From CAYLMG01 sp964493425 (GTDB lineage Bacteria > Planctomycetota > Phycisphaerae > Sedimentisphaerales > Anaerobacaceae): a stretch of 64,000 bases of DNA. Positions 1 to 9,804 of this stretch are shown here, in pieces (the first letter of the stretch is position 1; each line of letters starts with the position of its first letter). The position numbers and the translations under genes were made by a program. Under the pieces are notes generated by a model. That model searched no databases, was not told the DNA's origin, and worked only from the letters and a program-made list of their open reading frames with translations. Where the stretch lies: positions 1-64,000 of the forward strand of contig CAZBMW010000003.1 in NCBI GenBank assembly GCA_964493425.1. The letters run 5' to 3'.

Positions 1-1402
1 GGGACGGAAAAGTCGTTGCGATGATCTCAGTTGCAAGGGATATCACTGAACGCACCCATTCAAGTTTCGCACGCATACATACGTGGTCGGGGTCATTCTG
101 CCAAAGAATGCGATGTGTGTGCCACCATCTCGCCGATTCCATAATCTGCATCCGCAGTCCCGACCATGTCGGCAGGGCGTCCATAGATATTCGGCAGGCA
201 TCGACAAGGCCGGCTCCTTCGGTCATAACTCCCCAGCTCAAAAGCCAGAATACTTCGTCGCCTATGGCATCGCGTGCAGTTTGAAGGTAGGCCCTGTATT
301 TAGCCTCCGACTCTTCGTTAGTCATAATACCGTCGGCTATAGCCTTGTGAAAGCCGTCAAAGAGCAGGTGTCTTGTAACATCGGTCTTGAAATACTGATA
401 ACCGAGTTTTGCCAGCCCTTCATAAATACCCCTGACGTGTTTTGCGAGCGTTTCGGGCGTGCAGTCTATCAGGTATCTTATCCAGTCGCCGAGAATAGGC
501 TTACCATTGTTGTCTTTGATGAGACAGTCCGGCTGATATTTGGCGAACTCATCGTTGTATATGGATACGCTTGTCCATATTCCCGGCGTCATATTGCTGT
601 TTTTTATTGCTTGAACAATACCTTTATGTCCATCGGGGAATTTTTGCTCATCTATATCGAGCCAGGCCTTTGGAATCGGCTCTTTCGGCTCAGTTGGCAG
701 CGGCATCTTCTGAAAACCGTCATCAAGCTGAATGTATTCCATTCCGTAGGGCTTAAAATGCCTTGAGCAGAACGTGGCTGTCTCTGTAAGCTTATCCTGT
801 GAGACGTTTCTGCGATAAGCCTCCCAGGAGCACCAACCGCTGATGGGCTTAAGCTCAGGCCGACGAGACCAGGGCTGGTGATATTTGAAACCGAAATGCT
901 CACGATAGAAGTGCGGCTTGAAATTCAAAAGCCAAGCTGACGGTCCAAGCTCAACCTCAAGATTTGCAAGAAGGTGACCATTCTCGTCCTGCTCGAACCG
1001 CTCTGTTTTCCATTGCCACTTTCTGCCATGCCAGCTGAGAAAACAGTCGTTATCAATACTGTAAATGCCGTTTACACCGTACAGCAAAGTCTTGCCGACG
1101 GCTCCGATTATCGCTTGCTCACTGCCCGCACGTCTCGGCCGCATATTGATAGTATCTTTACCAAGGCATATTGTAACATCAGTCGTTACTGTCTCAGGCA
1201 TCATTACATATATCTGCTGAACAAGCGGTATGCTGTTGAGGGTGCCGTCTGAGTCACGGCGGTAAGAGATCTCGCATGTGCCCGGTATTTTCAGCGTGAT
1301 AATGGGTAGTTTACCGTAAGTGTAGGTCAATATCCTGTTTTTCTCGTCCCAGTGGTCTTCTGCCTGGATGTGAGGCGGTACTTTCCCATCTAATACTTTC
1401 AT
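1..1402 (-). CDS. GH36/GH27-like alpha-galactosidase, C-terminus cut by window edge
   Basis: I translated this open frame directly: it runs without a stop from an ATG at 1402 to base 1, giving 467 visible codons. The first ~150 residues are a beta-rich domain. The barrel follows, with a WCSWEAYRR motif (W-C-x-W, typical of GH36), QLDDGFQ, YFKTDVT (the K-x-D nucleophile motif of clan GH-D) and DACRISMD, probably the acid/base Asp. The family releases terminal alpha-galactose from oligosaccharides. No signal peptide is visible, so a cytoplasmic enzyme is likely. An AGGAC lies upstream of the start. The gene begins 58 bases after alaS on the same strand. The substrate is not certain: raffinose-synthase-like proteins share these motifs. 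Confidence 0.8.
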   Translation of the reverse strand, partial: MKVLDGKVPPHIQAEDHWDEKNRILTYTYGKLPIITLKIPGTCEISYRRDSDGTLNSIPLVQQIYVMMPETVTTDVTICLGKDTINMRPRRAGSEQAIIGAVGKTLLYGVNGIYSIDNDCFLSWHGRKWQWKTERFEQDENGHLLANLEVELGPSAWLLNFKPHFYREHFGFKYHQPWSRRPELKPISGWCSWEAYRRNVSQDKLTETATFCSRHFKPYGMEYIQLDDGFQKMPLPTEPKEPIPKAWLDIDEQKFPDGHKGIVQAIKNSNMTPGIWTSVSIYNDEFAKYQPDCLIKDNNGKPILGDWIRYLIDCTPETLAKHVRGIYEGLAKLGYQYFKTDVTRHLLFDGFHKAIADGIMTNEESEAKYRAYLQTARDAIGDEVFWLLSWGVMTEGAGLVDACRISMDALPTWSGLRMQIMESARWWHTHRILWQNDPDHVCMRAKLEWVRSVISLATEIIATTFPS

Positions 1403-1460
1403 AATTCTTTGTCCTGTGGTAACGTTTTGAATACAAACTTCAGATTTGTGGCTTAAACGT

Positions 1461-4184
1461 TTAAGAGGTATTCGCAAGCTTTTCTTTTAGAATCACAACA
1501 GCCTTTTCAAGAGCCTCCTCGATTTTGTCGGGTCTTTTTCCGCCAGCCTGTGCCATATGTGCTCTGCCGCCGCCGCCGCCGTCAACTATCGGAGCGATTT
1601 GCCTGATTATCTCCTTAGAACTAAGACCTTTTTCTATCAGGTCATCTGTCACGCCGGCAAGCAGCATAGCTTTTTCCTCTTGCACAAATCCGAGTACTAC
1701 AGCAGCAGTTTTGGCCTTCTTTTTAACCATATCTATAGCTGAACGAGCCTGTTCTATTGAGCTCGTTGAAAGCCTGCCGACAACTACGGCAGCCTTGCCG
1801 ACAGTTTCAGCCTTCTCAAGCAGTCCCCTTGCCTCTGCTAAAACGTCACTTCCTTTCAGCTTTGAAGCGTTTTTGAGCTGTTTGGCAAGTTTCTTGTTCT
1901 CTTGAATTATCTGCTCGACTCTATCAACAACGCTTTCTGCTGGTACTTTCAGTGCTGCCGAGAGTTCATCTACTGTTTTGCTTGCTTTTTCGAGGTAAGA
2001 ATTGAGACCCGAACCTGTAAGGGCTATTATCCTGCGTACGCCTGCTGCAATACTTTCCTCTTTTATTATCTTAAAGCCGCCGATAACACCCAGCCTGTCC
2101 ACATGCGTTCCTCCGCAAAATTCCTTGCTGAACGCCTTTGCAACATCTTTCTGCCCGTCTTTGCCGATAGCGATAACACGGACCTGTTCGCCGTATTTTT
2201 CACCGAATAGTGCCATCGCTCCAAGCTTGCGGGCCTGCTCTATATCCATTTCTACAGAGCTTACCGGCTCGTCTGAATTGATTTTTTCTCGCACGAACCT
2301 TTCAACCTCTTTTATCTGTTCAGCCGTAAGTGCCGTAGGACAGGTAAAATCGAACCTAAGATAATCCGGCCCGACAAGACTTCCCTGTTGTGAAACGGAC
2401 TTGCCCACAACCTGCTGAAGTGCCCACTGCAACAGATGTGTAGCGGTATGGTTCTTCTTTACAGCGTTTCTGTCCTTGCTGACGATTGCATTAACCTTAT
2501 CACCAGCGGCAAAAACTCCATCTGTTACTTTTCCCTGGTGAATTACACAATTCGCTATTTTCGTTGTTGCTTCGACGACAAATTCGCCTTTATTCGATTC
2601 TATCCTGCCGCAGTCGCCGACCTGTCCGCCTGCCTCGGCGTAAAAACAGGTTTTATCGAGTACTATCCCAGTCTCTGTATCCTTTTCGAGCTTTCCTTCT
2701 TTGCTGAATCCATTGGCGTCAATGAAACCGAGTATTGTCGCCTCGCAACTATCCGTGTGATATTTGTGCAAATCTTCGGTAACAGGCAACTGGTTATCAG
2801 CGATTGTTATCGTAAGGCCGGTACCTTTCTGGGCATCCCTCGCCCGCTGGCGCTGCTGCTCCATAAGCTGCTCGAATTTAGCTGTATCAACATTAAGACC
2901 CCGCTCAGCCGCCATAAGCTGTGTCAAATCAAGCGGAAAACCATACGTATCATAAAGCGCAAAGGCATCTTCACCGTTAATGATTTTGTTTTTTGTTTTC
3001 TCCGCATGCCCGGCGGCAGTATTGAAAATCTCGATTCCTCTGTCGAGAGTCCTGCCGAAACTCTCCTCCTCGGCCTTGATTACAGTCGAGACAAATTCTG
3101 CTCTTTGCTTTATTTCGCCGAACGCGTTTGCCAGACAATCAACAACGACCGGCACAAGCCGGTATATAAACGGTTTATGCATCCCTAATTCTCTGCCGAA
3201 CCTCGCAGCCCGCCTGAGTATCCTGCGAACGCAGTAGCCTCTGCTCTCATTTGAGGGCATCGCTCCGTCGGTTATGGCAAAGACGAGAGCGCGTATGTGG
3301 TCTGAAATGACCCTAAGGGCAGTATCGATTTTATTATGCAGCTCGAAATTGTATTTATGACCCGTTATATCAGTGATGGCATTGATTATTGGCATAAACA
3401 AGTCGGTATCGTAGTTGCTCTTTTTGTTCTGCAGAACCGCAGCAATCCTTTCCAGCCCCGCGCCCGTGTCGATATACCTTGCGTTTAACGCTGATAATTT
3501 GCCTTCTTCGTTTCGGTTATATTGAATAAAGACGAGGTTCCACAGTTCGATAAACCTGCTGCAGCCGTTATTGATGCCGCATTTATGGCCGGGAACGGAT
3601 TTTTTGTCGCACATATCTTCACCGAGGTCGATATGTATCTCGCTGCAGGGCCCGCAGGGCCCGGTAACGCCCATCTCCCAGAAGTTATCCTTTCTGCCGC
3701 AAAATAATACCTTCTCAGCTGGCAGCGGCGTCAGTTTTGTCCAGAGCTTTGCCGCCTCCTCGTCCCTCGGCAGTTTGTCTGCTTCGTCACCCTCGAAGAC
3801 AGTCGCCCAGAGCAGTTCCGGCGGAATTCTCCAGACCTTTGTCAGAAGTTCCCATGCCCACTCGATGGCCTCAGCCTTGAAATAGTCGTCAAATGACCAG
3901 TTGCCGAGCATCTCAAAGAATGTGTGGTGATAATAGTCTCTGCCGACCTCTTCCAGGTCGTTGTGCTTACCGCTGACGCGAAGGCATTTCTGCGTATTGG
4001 CAACTCTGCTGTACTGCGGCGAGGCCAGTCCAAGGAAGATATCCTTGAATTGGTTCATACCTGCATTGGCAAAAAGCAGACTGTCGTCGCCAATTGGCAC
4101 TATAGGCGAACTGGGCACAAAGGTATGGCCTTTTTGCTTAAAAAAATCTATGAATCCTTCTCTTATCCGGCTCGAACTTGTCAT
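1461..4184 (-). CDS. alaS: Alanyl-tRNA synthetase
   Basis: Class II synthetase that attaches alanine to tRNA-Ala in the cytoplasm; 907 residues, the usual length. The N-terminal catalytic core begins IREGFIDFFKQKGH. The editing domain has the zinc-binding HTATHLLQ motif, and its partner CGGTHVDRLG lies further on. The C-terminal DHHA1-type region ends with a glycine-rich VDGGGGGRAHMAQAGG segment. The longest frame starts at a TTG (4208) inside recA, but the ATG at 4184 has AGGA seven bases upstream and gives the normal N-terminus. That start lies 13 bases after the recA stop, so recA and alaS are probably cotranscribed. Confidence 0.97.
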   Translation of the reverse strand: MTSSSRIREGFIDFFKQKGHTFVPSSPIVPIGDDSLLFANAGMNQFKDIFLGLASPQYSRVANTQKCLRVSGKHNDLEEVGRDYYHHTFFEMLGNWSFDDYFKAEAIEWAWELLTKVWRIPPELLWATVFEGDEADKLPRDEEAAKLWTKLTPLPAEKVLFCGRKDNFWEMGVTGPCGPCSEIHIDLGEDMCDKKSVPGHKCGINNGCSRFIELWNLVFIQYNRNEEGKLSALNARYIDTGAGLERIAAVLQNKKSNYDTDLFMPIINAITDITGHKYNFELHNKIDTALRVISDHIRALVFAITDGAMPSNESRGYCVRRILRRAARFGRELGMHKPFIYRLVPVVVDCLANAFGEIKQRAEFVSTVIKAEEESFGRTLDRGIEIFNTAAGHAEKTKNKIINGEDAFALYDTYGFPLDLTQLMAAERGLNVDTAKFEQLMEQQRQRARDAQKGTGLTITIADNQLPVTEDLHKYHTDSCEATILGFIDANGFSKEGKLEKDTETGIVLDKTCFYAEAGGQVGDCGRIESNKGEFVVEATTKIANCVIHQGKVTDGVFAAGDKVNAIVSKDRNAVKKNHTATHLLQWALQQVVGKSVSQQGSLVGPDYLRFDFTCPTALTAEQIKEVERFVREKINSDEPVSSVEMDIEQARKLGAMALFGEKYGEQVRVIAIGKDGQKDVAKAFSKEFCGGTHVDRLGVIGGFKIIKEESIAAGVRRIIALTGSGLNSYLEKASKTVDELSAALKVPAESVVDRVEQIIQENKKLAKQLKNASKLKGSDVLAEARGLLEKAETVGKAAVVVGRLSTSSIEQARSAIDMVKKKAKTAAVVLGFVQEEKAMLLAGVTDDLIEKGLSSKEIIRQIAPIVDGGGGGRAHMAQAGGKRPDKIEEALEKAVVILKEKLANTS

Positions 4185-4197
4185 CTCTGTTCCTGTT

Positions 4198-5226
4198 CTA
4201 TTGCTCAATTATGCCTTTGGCAGCCAGTATCTTATTTTTTATCTCGTCGCAGAGGTCGGGATTTTCTTTCAGGTAGGCCTTAGCGTTTTCTCTGCCTTGG
4301 CCGAGTCTGACAGAGCCATAGTTAAACCAGGCACCGCTTTTTTCTATCACGCCGCAACTACTGCCCATGTCGATTAAATCGCCTTCATAGCTTATTCCGC
4401 TGTCGAACATAATATCGAATTCAGCATCGCGGAAGGGCGGTGCAATCTTATTTTTCACAACGCGCGTCCTGACTCTGCTGCCGGTAGTGCTCACAGCGTC
4501 CTTTATACTGCCAACCCTTCTTATATCCAGCCGAACCGAGCTGTAGAACTTTAATGCCCTGCCGCCGGTCGTAGTCTCAGGATTGCCGAACATCACCCCT
4601 ATCTTCATACGTATCTGGTTGATAAAGATAAGGCAGGTCTTGCTTTTGCTGATAATACCGGTAAGTTTCCTCATTGCCTGGCTCATAAGCCTTGCCTGCA
4701 GGCCGACATGGCTTGCGCCCATCTCGCCCTCGAGCTCTATCTTCGGCGTAAGCGCTGCCACCGAATCAATCACAATAACATCCACAGAGTTGGACCTGAT
4801 TAGCATTTCCGCGATATCGAGTGCCTGCTCGCCGGTATCGGGCTGGCTGACGAGCAGACCATTAACGTCCACGCCGAGTTTCTTTGCCCACGTCGTATCG
4901 AGTGCGTGCTCGGCATCGATAAATGCTGCAACACCTCCGTTTTTCTGGGCGTTTGCAATGATATGAAGTGCCAGCGTTGTCTTACCCGACGATTCGGGCC
5001 CGAACAACTCTGTAACCCGGCCGCGGGGCACGCCGCTGCCGCCGAGGGCTATATCCAGCGATAATGAACCTGTGCCGATACCCTCAATCCGGGTATATTT
5101 GTGCTCGTCCATTTGCATTATGGCTCCCTGGCCGTATTGCTTTTCTATCTGTGCTATTACCCGCTGCAGAGCCGATTCTTTACTGCCTGTCTGGCTTTCC
5201 TTTTGTAACTTTTTTGCCTTAGCCAT
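4198..5226 (-). CDS. recA: Recombinase RecA
   Basis: ATP-dependent strand-exchange protein for homologous recombination and SOS induction; 342 residues, standard length. The Walker A motif GPESSGKTT is near residue 75. The conserved QIRMKIGVMFGNPETT stretch (loop L1 region) and a TTGGRALKFY segment are intact. A strong AGGAGA precedes the ATG. alaS follows 13 bases after the stop. I found neither an E. coli-type nor a B. subtilis-type LexA box in the 118 bases upstream, only a TATAAT-like element on this strand at 5298-5303. Confidence 0.98.
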   Translation of the reverse strand: MAKAKKLQKESQTGSKESALQRVIAQIEKQYGQGAIMQMDEHKYTRIEGIGTGSLSLDIALGGSGVPRGRVTELFGPESSGKTTLALHIIANAQKNGGVAAFIDAEHALDTTWAKKLGVDVNGLLVSQPDTGEQALDIAEMLIRSNSVDVIVIDSVAALTPKIELEGEMGASHVGLQARLMSQAMRKLTGIISKSKTCLIFINQIRMKIGVMFGNPETTTGGRALKFYSSVRLDIRRVGSIKDAVSTTGSRVRTRVVKNKIAPPFRDAEFDIMFDSGISYEGDLIDMGSSCGVIEKSGAWFNYGSVRLGQGRENAKAYLKENPDLCDEIKNKILAAKGIIEQ

Positions 5227-5344
5227 CTTTGTCTTTCTCCTGCCCGCTTTTTTGCGTATTTGCGTAAACTTAAGCTATAACTTTATTGACACATTTCATT
5301 ATATGCTTACAGGTATGAGAATATATTATTGTTTTCAGTTTCTT

Positions 5345-5914
5345 TCAACCGGTAAGTTTATATCTGCCTAAGACTGTATATTCCGGGCCTGTCGGTTTCA
5401 ATTGGCTTTGATACACTGTTACTGAGTCAACAAATGTCGTGCCCGCCTTGAAATTTTCGTAATTTTTTGCTGTTTGTCCGAGCTGCATACCCGCTTTTGC
5501 GTTCTTTATTCTGCATAAAGTCAGGTGGCCGGCAAATCTTCGCTTTTCTTTTGCAAAGCCGGCATCTGCCAGGCCCTGCTCTATGTCCTCTGCGAGCTTA
5601 AGTAAGTTATCGCTGCCTGCACCCGTCCCAATCCATAGTACGCGGGCGCTTCTTCCGCCGAAACTGCCGGCTCGCTCTATATCAAGCTCAAAACTTTTGT
5701 GTTTGCCTGAGACCTCTTCTGCTATTTTACAAACTTCTACTACTCCTCTGTCATCAATTTCACCCAGAAATTTCAGTGTAAGATGCATCGCTTCGCCCCT
5801 GACCCAACTTGCATCTTTTTTTTCGACGGCTGCCTGCTGGCGTATTCTTTCCTGCAGCTCCGTCACCATAGTCTTGACTTGCTTATCAATATCCACAGCG
5901 ATAAAAACTCGCAT
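5345..5914 (-). CDS. thpR: RNA 2',3'-cyclic phosphodiesterase (2'-5' RNA ligase family)
   Basis: 189-residue member of the 2H phosphoesterase superfamily. It has both signature histidine motifs: HLTLKFLGEI near residue 44 and GHLTLCRI near residue 128. The family opens 2',3'-cyclic phosphates on RNA ends and in vitro can reversibly join tRNA halves through a 2'-5' bond. Length and the MRVFIAVDI start are typical. It lies between the PfkB kinase gene (37 bases upstream) and recA (118 bases downstream) on the same strand. Confidence 0.9.
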   Translation of the reverse strand: MRVFIAVDIDKQVKTMVTELQERIRQQAAVEKKDASWVRGEAMHLTLKFLGEIDDRGVVEVCKIAEEVSGKHKSFELDIERAGSFGGRSARVLWIGTGAGSDNLLKLAEDIEQGLADAGFAKEKRRFAGHLTLCRIKNAKAGMQLGQTAKNYENFKAGTTFVDSVTVYQSQLKPTGPEYTVLGRYKLTG

Positions 5915-5951
5915 TCAAGTCTCCTTCTTTCAGATAAAAAACCGTGGTGTT

Positions 5952-6857
5952 TTAGAATGTTACGAGCTCTTTAAGCTCGTTAAATCTTTTTTCTATATCC
6001 TGCCGCGCGATGGAATTTATTCCGTTGACTGAGAAATCCGAGATTGTAAAAGAGGCCGCGACCGTCCCGTACACAACCGCCTCTTTTAATGATGCAAAAT
6101 CAGTCTTGCCGACTTCAGCCAATCTTCCCATCATCGCACCTGCGAAGCTGTCGCCTGCACCCGTGGGGTCCTTGACATCATAAGCCGCAAATGCCGGCAG
6201 GGCAAATCTCTGGCCGCTCGTATTAGTCATCAGCAAACCGGATTCGCCTTTTTTGATAATCACAATCTTCGGCCCCATCTGTAAAATCGCATCGTTGGCT
6301 CTTACCAGATTGCTTTCACCGGATAGCGCTCTGGCCTCTTCTGCATTTATTACCAAACAGTTAATCCTTTGCAGCAGCCGTTTCAAATCATCGGCCCTGC
6401 CGATTATCCAGCAGGTCATAGTGTCAGCTGCTACAAAGACGGGTCTTTCAAGCTGCTCGAGAAGCTCAATCTGCAGAGCCGGTGCCGTATTCGCAAGAAA
6501 AACGAATCTGCTGTCCCTGAATTCCTCCGGCACCTTGGGCGGAGCCTCAGCCAACACGTTTAATTCGATATTGTCTGTTATCGCCTCGCTCATCGTATCG
6601 TGATATGAGCCTTTCCAGCGAAACGTCCTGCTTAGTTCTCGTCTTTCTATTCCCTGAATGTTGACCTGTTTGCCGGCGAAGACCTCAGCCAGATTGAACG
6701 GGCAATCAGAGCCTATGACGCCGACCAGCCGAACCGGGCTAAAGTAGCTCGCTGCCAGGCTGAAGTAAATCGCCGAGCCACCGAGACAATTTTCGCTCAC
6801 GCCGTAAGGCGTTGTTACCGTATCTATTCCAATCGAGCCTGTAACCAAAAGTGACAT
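5952..6857 (-). CDS. PfkB-family sugar/nucleoside kinase
   Basis: 301-residue ribokinase-fold kinase. The N-terminal glycine motif is GGSAIYFSLAA. The C-terminal signature DPTGAGDSFAGAMMG contains the catalytic Asp and anion hole. The family phosphorylates sugars, adenosine or similar alcohols with ATP; the substrate cannot be read from the sequence. A very strong AAGGAGG lies 6 bases before the ATG. The start is only 11 bases after the gltX stop, so the two genes are coupled in one operon. Confidence 0.85.
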   Translation of the reverse strand: MSLLVTGSIGIDTVTTPYGVSENCLGGSAIYFSLAASYFSPVRLVGVIGSDCPFNLAEVFAGKQVNIQGIERRELSRTFRWKGSYHDTMSEAITDNIELNVLAEAPPKVPEEFRDSRFVFLANTAPALQIELLEQLERPVFVAADTMTCWIIGRADDLKRLLQRINCLVINAEEARALSGESNLVRANDAILQMGPKIVIIKKGESGLLMTNTSGQRFALPAFAAYDVKDPTGAGDSFAGAMMGRLAEVGKTDFASLKEAVVYGTVAASFTISDFSVNGINSIARQDIEKRFNELKELVTF

Positions 6858-6868
6858 TTGTTGCCTCC

Positions 6869-8509
6869 TTAACTATCCCTCTTTTTTTCTTGACTGAATT
6901 TTTTTAGTGCAATGTCGATTCTAGCCAGTGTATTTTCTTTTCCCAGCAGAACTACTGAGTCAAATATCGGCGGGCTGACGGTCGTCCCGCAAATCGCTAC
7001 CCGCAGAGGCTGAGCCACTTTGCCGAGACCGACCTGCCTTTCCTCAGCCAATCCGCGAAGCATATTTTCGATTGCCTGCTCGTTAAACTGCTCCGCAGCT
7101 GACAATTTTTCATGAATGACAGCGAGTATTTCCAAGGCCTTGTTTTTAAGCAGGACCTTTTTAACAGCTTTTTCATCATATTCTATTGAATCATTATATA
7201 CAAATAAAAATCTGCTTTTCTTCTCAATGTCCTCAAGTGTCCTCGCACCCGCGTTAATCTTTAAAAGCCTGCTGAGCAATTCATCATCAGCTTGTGATAG
7301 CGGTGATTCGATTTCTTTAAGATAAGCCTTAAAACAGACCAGCAGTTTATCTTTCGGTGCCATCCTTATATGTTCTGTATTAAAGGCAATAAGCTTCGAG
7401 CGGTCGAAAAGGCTGTTCGATTTTGTGAGCCTTGTCAAATCAAAACTTTCAATAAGCTCTTCAATCATCATAAATTCTTTTTTGCCGACCGGACTCCAGC
7501 CGAGAAGCGCAAGAAAGTTTACCATCGTCTTGGGCAGATACCCGCTTCTGAAAAAATCCACGACGTTTATTTCCGGCAAATGTACACCGAGAAATTTTGC
7601 CATCGCATCAACGCTCGGCATATCCGGCGTCCACTTTTCGTCCAGAAAACTTTTTAACTGCTCGATGGTGATATTCGCTTTTTCAGCCAATTTTTCAATG
7701 TCCGCTTCGGGCGTGTGAGTAATTGCATCTCGCAGTGCTTTTGGCCTTTCTCTTTTTGACAGTTTACCGCCGGATTCGCTTATTGTCACTGACATATGAA
7801 CGTACTGCGGCAGTTTGCCAAAATCTAATGCCTTCCATAGTTCCTGCTGGCCCGGCGTATTCATCAGATGCTCCTGGCCGCGAATAATGCATGTTACATT
7901 CATTAGAGCGTCATCTATAACAACCGCGAAATTGTAGGTCGGCAGGCCATCGCTTTTTAAGATGATAAAGTCACCGAGCTCGGCACCATTGAATGTTACC
8001 TCACCTCTGATTAAATCTTTGACAATAATCTGCTCATCGGTCATTGCGAAACGGATAGTGACGGGCTTGCCGGCGGCTCTTGCCTTTTTGACGTCACTTT
8101 CATCGGGGAATTTTGCCGGCCGGGGATAAACAATATTTTTCTTTTTTGCGATGGCCTTTTGCCTTATTGCTTCGAGCTGCTCCGGTGTATCGAAGCAGTA
8201 ATAAGCCTTTTGCTGCTCGATTAGTTTATCGACATATTTTTGGTAAATATCTTTTCTCTGCGATTGAAAGTAAGGCCCGTTTGGCCCACCGACTTCGGGC
8301 CCTTCATCCCAGTCGATGCCGAGCCAGTACAGATCATCTATCACCTGCCGTGTCGCCGTCGGCGTGTTGCGTTTAATATCCGTATCTTCTATCCGAAGGA
8401 CGAATGTACCCTTGTTCTTTCTTGCCCACAACCAGTTAAACAGCGCGGTTCTTGCTCCTCCGATGTGCAAGTAACCAGTCGGCGAAGGTGCAAAACGTGT
8501 TACTACCAT
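6869..8509 (-). CDS. gltX: Glutamyl-tRNA synthetase
   Basis: Class I synthetase of 546 residues. The HIGH-type signature is FAPSPTGYLHIGGARTALF at the N-terminus, and the KMSKS-type loop is GGKLSKRERP near residue 260. The C-terminal anticodon-binding domain is present; the protein is somewhat longer than the ~470-residue E. coli enzyme. It glutamylates tRNA-Glu. Because glnS lies nearby (9805-11499), this GluRS need not charge tRNA-Gln. The pfkB-type kinase gene follows after 11 bases. Confidence 0.96.
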   Translation of the reverse strand: MVVTRFAPSPTGYLHIGGARTALFNWLWARKNKGTFVLRIEDTDIKRNTPTATRQVIDDLYWLGIDWDEGPEVGGPNGPYFQSQRKDIYQKYVDKLIEQQKAYYCFDTPEQLEAIRQKAIAKKKNIVYPRPAKFPDESDVKKARAAGKPVTIRFAMTDEQIIVKDLIRGEVTFNGAELGDFIILKSDGLPTYNFAVVIDDALMNVTCIIRGQEHLMNTPGQQELWKALDFGKLPQYVHMSVTISESGGKLSKRERPKALRDAITHTPEADIEKLAEKANITIEQLKSFLDEKWTPDMPSVDAMAKFLGVHLPEINVVDFFRSGYLPKTMVNFLALLGWSPVGKKEFMMIEELIESFDLTRLTKSNSLFDRSKLIAFNTEHIRMAPKDKLLVCFKAYLKEIESPLSQADDELLSRLLKINAGARTLEDIEKKSRFLFVYNDSIEYDEKAVKKVLLKNKALEILAVIHEKLSAAEQFNEQAIENMLRGLAEERQVGLGKVAQPLRVAICGTTVSPPIFDSVVLLGKENTLARIDIALKKFSQEKKRDS

Positions 8510-8634
8510 AAACTTGTCCTAAAATTGTCCGATTTACCTGTAAAATATGCAAGCTACGTAAAATTCAGCTGATTGTCAAGCGTAGTCGGCCAGATTTCGG
8601 GTGATGGTATCTCTGCGGAAAGCTTCTGCTTTTA

Positions 8635-9687
8635 TTATTCTGGCCAGGCTAGTTTGACAATTTTTCCTTCTCGGCCGGCAGCCCAGCAGCCTCTGCCGTC
8701 GGGTGATACGGCGAGTGTGTGCAGTCCCATATATGAGGCAAATCTTTTGAAGCTTTTGCCGCCGTTATAAGAAATATCACTTCCGTTGGGCCCGACCGTG
8801 ATAACGATATCCGAGGCCGGCAAATATTTAATGCATTCCCTGAATCCGGAAGGCTTTTGTGTATCTATGAGCTTCCAGGTCTTTCCGCCGTCGGCGGTTA
8901 ATGCCGCGTTTGTTTTTGCCTGGTCTTCTTTTTCGTAATCGCCTCCGACAATAATACCTTTTTTGTCATTTTTCATAGCGATTGAGAAAATACCATTGGT
9001 CCCTGCTCCACTTTCGAGAGGCGAATCAACATAACTCCAGCTTGCACCGTTATCAGAGGATATGAAAACTCTTGCCGCAGTGCAGCCGGTGACAAACATA
9101 ATCTTATTCTCATCGGGCATTGCGATATTTGAGCCGCTGGCGGAGAAAATTCCTTCACCTTTGAAGGCTTTAGGGAGGTTTTGCCTGGCTGTGTTCCTCC
9201 ATGTATCACCGCCGTCGAGAGTTTGCACAAGGAAAAATCTTCCCTCAATCGGGTCGCTAAGGGCTATTGCCTCTTTTTTGTTTCTAAAATGGGCAGCGTT
9301 AAAGAAGATATCATTATGGTCGTTTTGATAAATGAGCTTCCAGTTTCTTCCGCCGTCGGTTGTTTTATAGAATTTTGCGGGCGAGGCGATGCCGAAAACA
9401 ATAGCGGTTTTGTCATCGAAGGCCTCTATATCACGAAAATCGATATCTTCAGTTCCTTTAATTTTACCGACCTGCCAGTTTTGACCTCCGTCAGTAGTTC
9501 TTGCAAATGTCCCTTCGTTGCCGGATGCCCAGACGATTTTTCCACCGACCGCGCACAGGCCTCTAAAGCTTACCGTCCCTTCGTTCAACTGCTCTTGCCA
9601 GTAAGGCAGTTCATTTTCACTTGTAAGATTTTGTGTACAGCCGCTCAGTAAAGAACATAAAGTCAAAAACAATATTTGCTTTTTCAT
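8635..9687 (-). CDS. Secreted Asp-box (YCF48/BNR-like) repeat lipoprotein
   Basis: 350-residue protein with a lipoprotein signal (MKKQILFLTLCSLLSGC; lipobox LLSGC). At least six Asp-box repeats follow, for example TTDGGQNWQV, TTDGGRNWKL, TLDGGDTWRN, TADGGKTWKL and SYNGGKSFKR, as in YCF48-like and sialidase/sortilin beta-propellers. It is probably a membrane-anchored propeller. The precise role is unknown; named propeller relatives act in photosystem II assembly, which does not apply here. The longest frame begins at a GTG (9696) that overlaps the Shine-Dalgarno AGAGGTG, so I chose the ATG at 9687, 6 bases downstream of it. Confidence 0.8.
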   Translation of the reverse strand: MKKQILFLTLCSLLSGCTQNLTSENELPYWQEQLNEGTVSFRGLCAVGGKIVWASGNEGTFARTTDGGQNWQVGKIKGTEDIDFRDIEAFDDKTAIVFGIASPAKFYKTTDGGRNWKLIYQNDHNDIFFNAAHFRNKKEAIALSDPIEGRFFLVQTLDGGDTWRNTARQNLPKAFKGEGIFSASGSNIAMPDENKIMFVTGCTAARVFISSDNGASWSYVDSPLESGAGTNGIFSIAMKNDKKGIIVGGDYEKEDQAKTNAALTADGGKTWKLIDTQKPSGFRECIKYLPASDIVITVGPNGSDISYNGGKSFKRFASYMGLHTLAVSPDGRGCWAAGREGKIVKLAWPE

Positions 9688-9733
9688 TAATCGCACCTCT
9701 TGCCTTAATCAATCATTATATAAAACCGCGGCG

Positions 9734-9761
9734 TTGACGCTTTTTTTTATCTAAGTATAAT
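9734..9761 (+). promoter_or_regulatory. Sigma-70-type promoter of glnS
   Basis: TTGACG (9734-9739), a 16-base spacer, then TATAAT (9756-9761), 43 bases before the glnS ATG. The same near-consensus layout with a 16-base spacer recurs before recJ, murEF and clpC in this window. Confidence 0.7.
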
Positions 9762-9804
9762 GATAAAATCTATAATAACCAGTGATAGTTTTAAAGGTTA
9801 AGAT

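Noticed and set aside
2436..3188. Plus-strand open frame of 250 codons
   Set aside because: Lies wholly inside alaS on the opposite strand, has no recognisable domain and no ribosome-binding site; a shadow of the real gene.
5227..5344. LexA box before recA
   Set aside because: Neither the CTGT-N8-ACAG nor the GAAC-N4-GTTC pattern is present; a lineage-specific SOS box cannot be excluded.
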